A stretch of 64,000 bases of DNA from the NCBI GenBank assembly GCA_910583755.1, contig CAJTZO010000008.1, forward strand, positions 27,542 to 91,541, read 5' to 3'. Below, in pieces: positions 15,850 to 23,380 of the stretch (position 1 is the first letter of the stretch; every line of letters starts with the position of its first letter). Under the pieces are notes generated by a model, which was not told the origin of the DNA, made no database searches, and saw only the letters and a program-made list of their open reading frames with translations. The DNA comes from an uncultured Clostridia bacterium. Lineage in GTDB: Bacteria > Bacillota > Clostridia > Lachnospirales > Anaerotignaceae. The position numbers and the translations under genes are program-made.

Positions 15850-16818
15850 TTACAAAAGATTCCGAATAGAAACCTCTCCCGAAAATACAACAACTTTTTC
15901 TCCAGTTTCTTTTTCTATCAAAAGCTCTCCCTGCTCTGTAATATCAATTCCTTTTCCAATAAAATTCTGTCTACCCAAAACTTGTAATTCTTTTCCTATG
16001 TTAATACAATATCTTTTATATTCTTCTCGAAATGGTAAAAAGCTACACTCTTTTTCATACTGTAAATATATTTTTTCAAATTCCTCTATCACTGTTTTGA
16101 TGATACTTTTTCTGGAAATCGTTTCTCCTTTTTCTATTTTTAGGGAAGTAGCCACCTTTTGCAGTTCCTCTGGAAATATTTCTGTATTAACATTGATGCC
16201 TATACCAGTAATAACAAAATGTACACTATCCATTTCTGCATCTAATTCTGTTAGTATCCCACAAACTTTTTTCCCTACAATTAAAATATCATTAGGCCAT
16301 TTTATTTCTGCTTCCAATGCTGTTTGTTGTCGAATAGCACGACAGACAGCAAGCCCTGCTAATAAGGTTAAAAGAGGTGCCTCTGGAGGTGTAATATTGG
16401 GTTTTAATAAAAAGCTAAACCATACCCCTGTTCCTTTTGGTGACTGCCAACTTTTTCCCCTTCTTCCCTTTCCGGCTGTCTGTATTTCTGCAACTGCAAT
16501 AACACCTTCTGGTTTCCCTTCTTTTGCTAGTCTTCTGATACATTGATTGGTGCTATCTGTTTGTTCATAAAAATAAACTTCTTTTCCTATTTTTTGGGTA
16601 TTTAACCCTTCTTTTATTTCTATTTCATTATATAAGTCTTGCTCTGGTACTAAATAATAACCTTTATTAGAAACTGCTTCTATTTTATAGCCTTGTTCTT
16701 TTAGTTTTTGTATTCCTTTCCAAATAGCAGCACGAGAAACAGATAATTTTTCTCCCAATTCCTCTCCTGAAATATAATTATCCTGTTTTTTTAATTCTTC
16801 TAATATTTTTTTATACAT
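15850..16818 (-). CDS. birA: Bifunctional biotin ligase and biotin operon repressor
   Basis: Activates biotin to biotinyl-AMP and attaches it to carboxylase carrier domains. The N-terminal winged helix (GEELGEKLSVSRAAIWKGIQKLKEQG, about residues 18-43) marks it as the DNA-binding, repressor-type BirA. The catalytic domain has the biotinyl-AMP loop GKGRRGKSWQSP, then EIKWPNDILIVGKKVCGILTE, and a small C-terminal SH3-like domain that ends in VVVFSGEVSIRNLL. The 322-aa length is normal. An AAGGAG site precedes the ATG. The argF terminator lies just upstream, so birA probably has its own start or depends on read-through. No biotin operon is in the window. Confidence 0.95.
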   Translation of the reverse strand: MYKKILEELKKQDNYISGEELGEKLSVSRAAIWKGIQKLKEQGYKIEAVSNKGYYLVPEQDLYNEIEIKEGLNTQKIGKEVYFYEQTDSTNQCIRRLAKEGKPEGVIAVAEIQTAGKGRRGKSWQSPKGTGVWFSFLLKPNITPPEAPLLTLLAGLAVCRAIRQQTALEAEIKWPNDILIVGKKVCGILTELDAEMDSVHFVITGIGINVNTEIFPEELQKVATSLKIEKGETISRKSIIKTVIEEFEKIYLQYEKECSFLPFREEYKRYCINIGKELQVLGRQNFIGKGIDITEQGELLIEKETGEKVVVFSGEVSIRNLL

Positions 16819-16835
16819 TTCTATCTCCTTACTAC

Positions 16836-16862
16836 AAAAACCCTCGAATTTATCGAGGGTTG
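16836..16862 (-). terminator. Terminator between argF and birA
   Basis: The stem AACCCTCGA/TCGAGGGTT with a short AT loop, followed on the minus strand by TTTTTG. It starts about 17 bases after the argF stop. Confidence 0.8.
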
Positions 16863-16878
16863 TATTATGTGAACTTCA

Positions 16879-17817
16879 TCAATCACCGATTGTTGCTACC
16901 ATAACTGCCTTAATGGTATGCATTCTGTTTTCTGCTTCATCAAATACAACAGATTGCTTTCCTTCTAATACTTCATGTGTCACTTCATAACCTCTTACGG
17001 CTGGCAAACAATGCATAAAAATTGTATTTTCCTTTCCAGTAGATGCCATAACAGCTTCATTTACTTGATAAGGTTGTAATAAGTCTATTCTTTCCTTTGT
17101 TTTTGCTTCTTCTCCCATAGAAACCCAAACATCTGTATAAATGACATCTGCTTCTTTTGCTGCTTCTTTTATATCAGAAGTAATGGTAATACTTCCGCCA
17201 CTTTCTTCTGCATACACCTCACAAAGCTCTACAAGCTGCTTTTCTGGAAAAAGACTTTCTGGAGAGGCAACAACATAATGCAAGCCCATTTTTGCACAAC
17301 CAATCATCAAAGCATTGGACATATTATTTCTACCATCACCAGCATATACAAAACGGATACCTTTCAATTTTCCCAATTTTTCCTTAATTGTCATAAAATC
17401 AGCTAATACTTGCGTTGGATGGTCCTCATCTGTCAAGCCATTCCAAACAGGTACACCACTATATTCTGCTAATTTTTCAACAGTTTGTTGAGAAAACCCT
17501 CGAAATTCAATTCCGTCAAACATTCTACCCAACACTCTAGCAGTATCTTCCACTGTTTCTTTATGACCTAACTGTATATCATCTTTTCCCAAATATTCCG
17601 GATGTGCTCCTTCATCAATCGCACCTACTGTAAAAGAACAGCGTGTTCTTGTAGAAGGTTTTTCAAATATTAAAGCTACATTTTTATTTTTCATTCTTTT
17701 TTCATAAATGCCTTTTTTCTTTTTTTCTTTTAATTCTATTGCCAAATCAATGAAATATTCAATTTCCTCTGCTGTAAAATCTTTTAATGTTAAAAAACTT
17801 CTGCCCTTTAAATTCAT
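16879..17817 (-). CDS. argF: Ornithine carbamoyltransferase
   Basis: Makes citrulline from ornithine and carbamoyl phosphate, either in arginine synthesis or, run backwards, in arginine catabolism. The 312-aa protein has the carbamoyl-phosphate site STRT at 55-58, HPTQ at 133-136, the ornithine-side SMG-type loop (WVSMGEE) and the HCLPA motif at 269-273 with the reactive Cys270. An AAGGAG site lies upstream. It stands alone between two terminators with no other arginine gene nearby, so sequence context does not decide between the anabolic and catabolic role. Confidence 0.95.
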   Translation of the reverse strand: MNLKGRSFLTLKDFTAEEIEYFIDLAIELKEKKKKGIYEKRMKNKNVALIFEKPSTRTRCSFTVGAIDEGAHPEYLGKDDIQLGHKETVEDTARVLGRMFDGIEFRGFSQQTVEKLAEYSGVPVWNGLTDEDHPTQVLADFMTIKEKLGKLKGIRFVYAGDGRNNMSNALMIGCAKMGLHYVVASPESLFPEKQLVELCEVYAEESGGSITITSDIKEAAKEADVIYTDVWVSMGEEAKTKERIDLLQPYQVNEAVMASTGKENTIFMHCLPAVRGYEVTHEVLEGKQSVVFDEAENRMHTIKAVMVATIGD

Positions 17818-17842
17818 ATGCTTGAACTCCTTCCTTTGATTG

Positions 17843-17875
17843 AAAAAAGACAGCCAAAGCGTTTTTTAGCTGTCT
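17843..17875 (-). terminator. Terminator behind the thioesterase gene
   Basis: The stem AGACAGC/GCTGTCT with an AT-rich loop, followed on the minus strand by TTTTTT. It separates the ftsH-thioesterase unit from argF. Confidence 0.8.
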
Positions 17876-17922
17876 CACTTGTCAAAAAATCTTAAAGCTT
17901 TTTATGTTCTAAGATGGTTATT

Positions 17923-18324
17923 TTATGCTTTTTTGCCTTTTTCTTTGGTACGTTTGATAAAGCGGTCTAACTCTACAATCGCACGTTTATGGATACCAGA
18001 ACCAATTTTATCAACCTCATCATATGCCTTTACTTTAAATGTTAATGCTTTTCCATTAATTTCAATCAACTCTGCTACAACACGGACTTTCATGCCAACT
18101 GGTGTTGCAGCAGAATGAGTAATTTCTACGGATGTGCCTACAGTATCATAACCCTTTGGCAAAAATGGAAGTACCGCATTTAAAGAAACGCCTTCCATCC
18201 ATGCAATCATTTTTGGAGTTGCTAATACAGTTACTGTGCCACTGCCAAAATGAACAGCAGTATCCGCTTCTGTTACAACATATTCTTCTTCCATGCTCAT
18301 ACCTACTGATAAATTAAATTCCAC
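17923..18324 (-). CDS. Hotdog-fold thioesterase related to fluoroacetyl-CoA thioesterase
   Basis: A 133-aa acyl-CoA thioesterase-like protein. The arrangement ATPKMIAWMEGVSLNAVLPFLPKG, then TVGTSVEITHSAATPVGMKV, matches the FlK-like hotdog family, including the helix Glu (about residue 44) and the His (about 69) of the active site. In most Firmicutes such proteins have no proven substrate. The start is a GTG behind a perfect AAGGAGG. It lies 12 bases behind ftsH and is probably cotranscribed with it. A housekeeping role in clearing unwanted acyl-CoA is plausible; resistance to fluoroacetate should not be assumed. Confidence 0.85.
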   Translation of the reverse strand: MEFNLSVGMSMEEEYVVTEADTAVHFGSGTVTVLATPKMIAWMEGVSLNAVLPFLPKGYDTVGTSVEITHSAATPVGMKVRVVAELIEINGKALTFKVKAYDEVDKIGSGIHKRAIVELDRFIKRTKEKGKKA

Positions 18325-18336
18325 AAAAATGCCTCC

Positions 18337-20262
18337 TTATTCTTCCTTGTTTAAATTTACTTTTTCTTCTTGTTCTATTTCTTTGTTATCATCACCATCT
18401 ATTGTAGCAATGCCAAGAACATGATTTCTTTTTTCTTCTTCAAACAATTCTCTAAATTCTTCTCCTGTTACCTTTTCTTTTTCTACAAGGAGCTTTGCAG
18501 AAGCATGAAGAATTTCCATATTTTCCTTTAACATACGAATTGCCTCACTATATGCAGTGTCCACAATTCGTCTTACTTCTTTATCAATGGTAGTTGCAAC
18601 ATCTTCACTATAATTTCTAGCATGACCCCAGTCTCTGCCAATAAATACCTCATTACTATCATCACCAAATTGGATTGGTCCAAGAATATCACTCATACCA
18701 TATTGTGTTACCATAGCCCTAGCCATGTTTGTGGCTCTTTGAATATCATTTGATGCACCTGTTGTAACATCTTTTAAAACAATAAATTCTGCTGCTCGAC
18801 CACCCAAAAGACTAATAATTTCCTGCTCCATATGCAGCTTTGTCATATACATTCTATCTTCTCCCGGTAAAGGCATGGTATAACCACCTGCCATACCTGT
18901 TGGAATAATAGAAATACTGTGGACAGGGTCCAATTCACTCAAAAGCTCAAAAAGGATTGCATGACCACTTTCATGGTAGGCAGTAATAAATTTCTCTTTA
19001 TCAGAAATAATTCTGCTTTTCTTTTCTGTACCAATGCCCACCTTCACAAAAGCTTTTTGTATTTCTTCCATATCAATGGCTTTTTTATTTGCTCTTGCTG
19101 CTAAAAGCGCCGCTTCATTTAAAAGGTTTGATAAATCTGCACCTGTAAAGCCGGATGTAGTTTGTGCAATCACTTTTAAATCTACTTCTGAAGAAAATGG
19201 TTTTCCTTTTGCATGAACACGTAAGATTGCTTCTCTCCCTTTTACATCTGGTCTGCCCACATAAACTTGTCTGTCAAAACGACCAGGACGTAAAATTGCT
19301 GGGTCCAAAATATCTGCTCTATTGGTTGCTGCTACTACAATAACCCCTTCATTGACACCAAAACCATCCATTTCTACAAGGAGTTGATTTAAAGTTTGTT
19401 CTCTTTCATCATGTCCGCCACCTAAACCGGCACCTCTACGACGACCTACTGCATCAATTTCATCAATAAAAACAATACAAGGTGAATTTTTTTTCGCTTG
19501 GTCAAACAAATCTCTGACACGAGATGCACCAACACCAACAAACATTTCCACAAAGTCAGAACCAGAAATACTAAAAAATGGAACACCTGCTTCTCCTGCT
19601 ACTGCCTTTGCTAACAATGTTTTACCTGTTCCTGGAGGTCCTACCAACAAAACACCTTTCGGGATTCTTGCACCCAAAGCCTGAAATTTCTTTGGTTCTT
19701 TTAAAAATTGAACCAATTCTTCTAGTTCTGCCTTTTCTTCGTCCAAACCAGCCACATTTGCAAATGTTACTTTATCTTTTTCATCTACAGACATTTTAGC
19801 CTTACTTTTGCCAAAAGACATCATTTTTCCGCCGCCGCCACCTTGCATTTTTTGAAAAATGACAGTAAATATAATGACCATAATAATCATCATAATTAAA
19901 GATGGTAATATAGCTGTCAAAATACTTGTTTTTGGTATATCGGGCACTGAAATTTTTAAATGATTATCTTGTGCTGCTTTATTATCCAAACGTTCTTGCA
20001 GTACAGAAACACTTGGCGCATTGACACGAATGGTTTCGCCGCTTTCCAATTTTGCTGTTACAGTACCAAAATCGTTTGCCTCAGAGCTTCTTTGCACCTG
20101 AATTTCTTTTACGCGGTCTTGTTCTAATGCTGTAATCAAATCACTATATGTATAGCTTACATTAGATGACCTGTCTCCTTTTTGTCCTGCTACTGCAATG
20201 AGCATTGCAATGACAACAAAAATAACAGCATATAGTCCAAAAGATTTCCAATATTTTTTCAA
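18337..20262 (-). CDS. ftsH: ATP-dependent zinc metalloprotease
   Basis: Membrane-anchored AAA protease that degrades misfolded membrane proteins and regulators. With the TTG start at 20262, which has AGGGAGG seven bases upstream, the protein is 641 aa. This is the family's usual length, and the first membrane helix begins at residue 8. The longer frame to 20337 lacks a ribosome site. Visible in order: helix 1 (8-26), an external domain (30-115), helix 2 (114-137), a Gly-rich linker, Walker A GPPGTGKT (208-215), Walker B FIDEID (265-270), the second region of homology, and zinc site HESGH (430-434). The tail is acidic. It follows hpt and tilS in the order found across Firmicutes. Confidence 0.96.
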   Translation of the reverse strand: MKKYWKSFGLYAVIFVVIAMLIAVAGQKGDRSSNVSYTYSDLITALEQDRVKEIQVQRSSEANDFGTVTAKLESGETIRVNAPSVSVLQERLDNKAAQDNHLKISVPDIPKTSILTAILPSLIMMIIMVIIFTVIFQKMQGGGGGKMMSFGKSKAKMSVDEKDKVTFANVAGLDEEKAELEELVQFLKEPKKFQALGARIPKGVLLVGPPGTGKTLLAKAVAGEAGVPFFSISGSDFVEMFVGVGASRVRDLFDQAKKNSPCIVFIDEIDAVGRRRGAGLGGGHDEREQTLNQLLVEMDGFGVNEGVIVVAATNRADILDPAILRPGRFDRQVYVGRPDVKGREAILRVHAKGKPFSSEVDLKVIAQTTSGFTGADLSNLLNEAALLAARANKKAIDMEEIQKAFVKVGIGTEKKSRIISDKEKFITAYHESGHAILFELLSELDPVHSISIIPTGMAGGYTMPLPGEDRMYMTKLHMEQEIISLLGGRAAEFIVLKDVTTGASNDIQRATNMARAMVTQYGMSDILGPIQFGDDSNEVFIGRDWGHARNYSEDVATTIDKEVRRIVDTAYSEAIRMLKENMEILHASAKLLVEKEKVTGEEFRELFEEEKRNHVLGIATIDGDDNKEIEQEEKVNLNKEE

Positions 20263-20593
20263 ATATTTCCCTCCCTGTGTTTTTAATAATTTGTAATTTT
20301 GAAAAAATGTAAATATTTTTTCTGTGACAAATAACATTTTATTATTTGCAAAACAAATCGTCTGTCAATTTGTAATTCTATCACATCTATTCTGTAAAAA
20401 CAACACTTGCTCAAAAATATTACAAAATAACTTTTTTATTGTTTTGACAAAAAAATATTTTTTTATGCAAAAAAACAAAATTAAGGTGAAGATAAAATAT
20501 CTTCACCCCAAATGGAAACTTCGTTTCCTTAAAAAAGATTAATTTCATAAGGAAAAATGATAGTTTTTCTACAAAAAAGATTTTATTAATATT
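20263..20593 (-). other. Gap between hpt and ftsH
   Basis: 331 bases with no supported gene. The right part holds hairpins behind hpt (listed separately) and a second small stem GGAAAC/GTTTCC. The rest is AT-rich ftsH leader in which I could not define a confident promoter. Confidence 0.6.
20467..20507 (-). terminator. Terminator-like hairpin behind hpt
   Basis: A perfect stem GGTGAAGATA/TATCTTCACC at 20485-20507, followed on the minus strand by TTAATTTTGTTTTTTT. The T-run is interrupted, so termination may be partial. Confidence 0.6.
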
Positions 20594-21124
20594 TTATTCT
20601 TCCTCGAACGAAATCACACCAATATAATCCAAATTACGATACTTTTGTGCATAATCCAAACCACAACCAACCACAAATTCATCAGGAATGGAAAAACCTG
20701 TATAATCTACATTTACGTGTACCACACGGCGGTCTGGTTTATCTAACAAAGTACATATCTTTAAACTTTTTGGTTTTCTGTTAGAAAGATGTTCTACTAA
20801 TTTGCTTAATGTTCTGCCGCTGTCAATAATATCTTCTACAATCAAAACATTTTTTCCCTCAATAGGCTCATCTAAATCCATCAGTATTTTAATTTCTCCG
20901 CTACTTGACGTTGCATTACCATAGCTAGAAACATCCATAAAATTCATTGTGACAGGGACTTTGATGTGTTTTGCTAAATCTACCATAAACACAACCCCAC
21001 CCTTTAACACACAAATCAATTCTAGGCTTTCTCCAGCATAATCTTGAGAAATATCCTCTGCAATTTCTGAAATCCTCTTTTGTATTGCTGTTTTTGAAAT
21101 CAATGTCTCAATCTTTTCTTTCAT
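20594..21124 (-). CDS. hpt: Hypoxanthine phosphoribosyltransferase
   Basis: Purine salvage enzyme that joins hypoxanthine or guanine to PRPP. The 176-aa length is typical. The PRPP loop VLIVEDIIDSGRTL is intact, the early segment LICVLKGGVVFMVDL holds the pyrophosphate loop, and the base-binding end (KPDRRVVHVNVDYTGFSIPDEFVVGCGLDY) is present. A GGAAGGAG site precedes the ATG, and its first 17 bases overlap the 3' end of tilS, so the two are translationally linked. The tilS-hpt-ftsH order is conserved in Bacillus and Clostridia. Confidence 0.97.
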   Translation of the reverse strand: MKEKIETLISKTAIQKRISEIAEDISQDYAGESLELICVLKGGVVFMVDLAKHIKVPVTMNFMDVSSYGNATSSSGEIKILMDLDEPIEGKNVLIVEDIIDSGRTLSKLVEHLSNRKPKSLKICTLLDKPDRRVVHVNVDYTGFSIPDEFVVGCGLDYAQKYRNLDYIGVISFEEE

Positions 21125-22502
21125 GGTTCTCTCCTTCCCAAACAGAAATCCATATTTTATTTTTTGTCATTGTATCAACTAAAAAATCATCTGAAGTACG
21201 ATAACCCGGTATCCATAAAATTTGTTTTCCTACAGCAAATAATAAAAGTGTTTCTCTCTGCTGTCTTGGTATTTTGGAATCTATAAAAAAATCTTTTAAT
21301 TTTTTTTTGTGTCCATTTCCTATGGCAATCCTATCTCCTTGTTGTCTCGTTCGACAGACGATATTTTCTTTTATTTTATCATAGTCAAACACTTTCGTAT
21401 ATATGGGAAGCATTTTTTCTTCTTTTTTATACGCATTAAACGATAATTTTACAAATTTATTGATTTCTTTTATATAAATTGCTTTTTCGAGTGGTAAGGA
21501 ATAACAAAATTCAGTGTTTTTTGTCACATTTTCCCAGCCTAACACAAGGGTATCATATTCTATAAAAGCACTTTTTTTAAAAGGAAATGATAGTTTTTTC
21601 CCACTTTGTTTTTCTAAAAGCTGCTCTATTTGCTGAAAGTGGATATAGGATAAATCTTGCAAGGAACGGTCCAATAAACAGAAGGCTTGTCTTATTATTC
21701 TTCTTTTCATAATACTACTTTGATGCAACAACAACTTTTTATTTAACACCACTCTATTGTTTTCCTTTTTTACTAATATTTTTTTTAATTCTTTTTGTGC
21801 TAGTTGTTCTAAAAAATTTTCTTCTTCCGCTAAAATAGAAGCGCTTGCTGCAATATGTTCTATAGATTTGGAATTAATTTCTTTTTCCAAAAAAGGAAGT
21901 ACAGATAGTCTGATTTTATTTCTTGTATAATGTTCTTGTTCATTTGTACTATCTTGACAATAAGGAATATTATTTTTTTCTAAAAAGGATTCAATTTCTT
22001 TCCGGCTTACAAATAAAAAAGGACGTATGATATTTCCCCTTATCGGTGACATTCCAGATAATCCTGCTAACCCTGCACCTCTACATAAGTTTAAAAGGAC
22101 AGTTTCTGCTTGGTCATTTTGATGGTGTGCGACTGCAATCTTTCCCTTTTCTCCTGCTTTTTTCTGAAATGTTTCATAACGGCAAAGTCTGCCCATTTCT
22201 TCCACACCAATCCCTTTATTTTTTGCCTCCTTACTGATATTAAATGCAATTACTTCACAAGGAACATTCCATTTTTGGCAAATTTGCTTGACAAAAAGAG
22301 CATCTCTGTCTGCTTCTTCTGCTCTCAATCCATGATGAATATGAATTGCTTTGATATACAGTTGATATTCTTTTTGAATGGCACACAATATTGCTAATAA
22401 GGCAATAGAATCTGTTCCCCCAGAAACACCAACAATAATAAAATCTTCCTTTTCCAGCATATGATAGTCTTGTATGGTTTTTTTTACTTTTTCTAAAAAC
22501 AT
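21108..22502 (-). CDS. tilS: tRNA(Ile)-lysidine synthase
   Basis: Changes C34 of the minor tRNA-Ile(CAU) to lysidine so that it reads AUA, which matters in an AT-rich genome that uses AUA often. The N-terminal PP-loop ATPase motif reads SGGTDSIALL, followed by IHIHHGLR and the VAHHQNDQAETVLLNLCRGAG segment. The C-terminal region ends with the TilS tRNA-binding part (RTRQQGDRI, LKDFFIDSKIP). At 464 aa it is full length. An AGAGGAG site lies upstream. It overlaps hpt by 17 bases. Confidence 0.95.
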   Translation of the reverse strand: MFLEKVKKTIQDYHMLEKEDFIIVGVSGGTDSIALLAILCAIQKEYQLYIKAIHIHHGLRAEEADRDALFVKQICQKWNVPCEVIAFNISKEAKNKGIGVEEMGRLCRYETFQKKAGEKGKIAVAHHQNDQAETVLLNLCRGAGLAGLSGMSPIRGNIIRPFLFVSRKEIESFLEKNNIPYCQDSTNEQEHYTRNKIRLSVLPFLEKEINSKSIEHIAASASILAEEENFLEQLAQKELKKILVKKENNRVVLNKKLLLHQSSIMKRRIIRQAFCLLDRSLQDLSYIHFQQIEQLLEKQSGKKLSFPFKKSAFIEYDTLVLGWENVTKNTEFCYSLPLEKAIYIKEINKFVKLSFNAYKKEEKMLPIYTKVFDYDKIKENIVCRTRQQGDRIAIGNGHKKKLKDFFIDSKIPRQQRETLLLFAVGKQILWIPGYRTSDDFLVDTMTKNKIWISVWEGENHERKD

Positions 22503-22540
22503 ATTCCTTCTCCTCTGTTTTCATCTAAAAAAAATATAAC

Positions 22541-22580
22541 AAAAAAAGAGAGATTTGTATATAGCAAACCTCTCTTTTTA
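22541..22580 (-). terminator. Terminator between a small membrane protein gene and tilS
   Basis: The stem AGAGAGGTTTG/CAAATCTCTCT with one wobble pair and a 7-base loop, followed on the minus strand by TTTTTTTG. A T-run is also present on the other strand. Confidence 0.8.
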
Positions 22581-22599
22581 TAGATAAACTCACCTTGTT

Positions 22600-23097
22600 T
22601 TACTTTTCAAAATATATCTGCATATCTTCTAAAAATTGCTGCATTGTTTTTTCTGTCATTTTTCCTTGATATTTTTTATCAGAAGAAGCATGACAACAAA
22701 TAATATCAATTCCTCTTACTTTTGCATCTTTTGTACAAGAAACTCGCAGTCTATCAAAATCCCATCCATTTTTATTATCAGAATAATAATAAATCGTAAT
22801 AAAAATAGTTGTGATATCTTCTGTTGTTACACGAATCGTTTTTTCTAAAGGAATCCCTTTTCTAAAAGAATATCCTTTTAACTTAGAAACAACTTCCTCT
22901 ATTTCTTTTTTATCCTTTAATACAATGTTCTCAATTTTATCTTCTTTTCCTACTCCCGGCATACTAAATACTTTTGTTATTGTTACCTTTTCTATTTCTG
23001 GCACTTCTTTATGAATATAAAAAGGTGATTTTCTGGGAAAAAAAAGGATGATAATGATACATAAAAAAACAAAAATAATTTTTCCTTTTTTATTCAT
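22600..23097 (-). CDS. Hypothetical membrane-anchored protein, 165 aa
   Basis: I do not recognise it. A single N-terminal hydrophobic segment (about residues 6-21, IIFVFLCIIIILFF) without a clear cleavage site or lipobox suggests an anchor, with the rest outside the cell. The outer part is strand-rich with many Lys and Ile and has two adjacent Cys (IICCHASS). It sits between spoIIE and tilS, the position of yabS/yabT in B. subtilis, but I see no sequence link to those. It is separated from spoIIE by a terminator and a repeat element and from tilS by a terminator, so it appears to be expressed alone. Confidence 0.7.
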   Translation of the reverse strand: MNKKGKIIFVFLCIIIILFFPRKSPFYIHKEVPEIEKVTITKVFSMPGVGKEDKIENIVLKDKKEIEEVVSKLKGYSFRKGIPLEKTIRVTTEDITTIFITIYYYSDNKNGWDFDRLRVSCTKDAKVRGIDIICCHASSDKKYQGKMTEKTMQQFLEDMQIYFEK

Positions 23098-23167
23098 TAT
23101 TATCCTCCTTAAATATATCTTTTATATATGATATTGTAATGATATCATAGGAAAAAAAGAAATTCAA

Positions 23168-23204
23168 TAAAAAATGTACTAATAAAAAATAATTTATTAG
23201 TACA
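23168..23204 (-). terminator. Terminator behind spoIIE
   Basis: A perfect 12-bp stem TGTACTAATAAA/TTTATTAGTACA with a 6-base loop, followed on the minus strand by TTTTTTATT. It lies beyond the repeat element that directly follows spoIIE. Confidence 0.8.
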
Positions 23205-23223
23205 TTCCAATCCATCAATAAAG

Positions 23224-23378
23224 TCTTTTTTGGTGGGTTTCACCCAAACCCACCAACTTTAAAAAAGTTGGATAAAAACTTTCATGGAAAAACTAGTGTT
23301 TTTCCTTATAAAGTCAATATTTTTAGCGAAACACTAGTTTCCACAAAAGTTTTTTGCCAAGTTTTCTTCTAAGAAAGC
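23224..23378. repeat. Hairpin-rich intergenic repeat behind spoIIE
   Basis: Contains GGTGGGTTT/AAACCCACC, AACTTT/AAAGTT and a larger inverted repeat AAACTAGTGTTT/AAACACTAGTTT, then CAAAAGTTTTTTGCCAAG. The order (CTA-GTTTTT arm, loop, AAAAAC-TAG arm, AAAGTTTTTxGxCAAG) is the same as in the element at 62336-62570. The copy at 13031-13068 matches its left end. Confidence 0.6.
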
Positions 23379-23380
23379 GT

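Noticed and set aside
15827..16546. 239-aa open frame on the plus strand across birA
   Set aside because: Antisense of birA coding sequence with low-complexity Ser/Phe/Pro composition; no promoter or ribosome site.
17923..18324. True fluoroacetate resistance gene
   Set aside because: Only the fold and general active-site pattern match; FlK-like proteins are widespread and mostly of unknown substrate.
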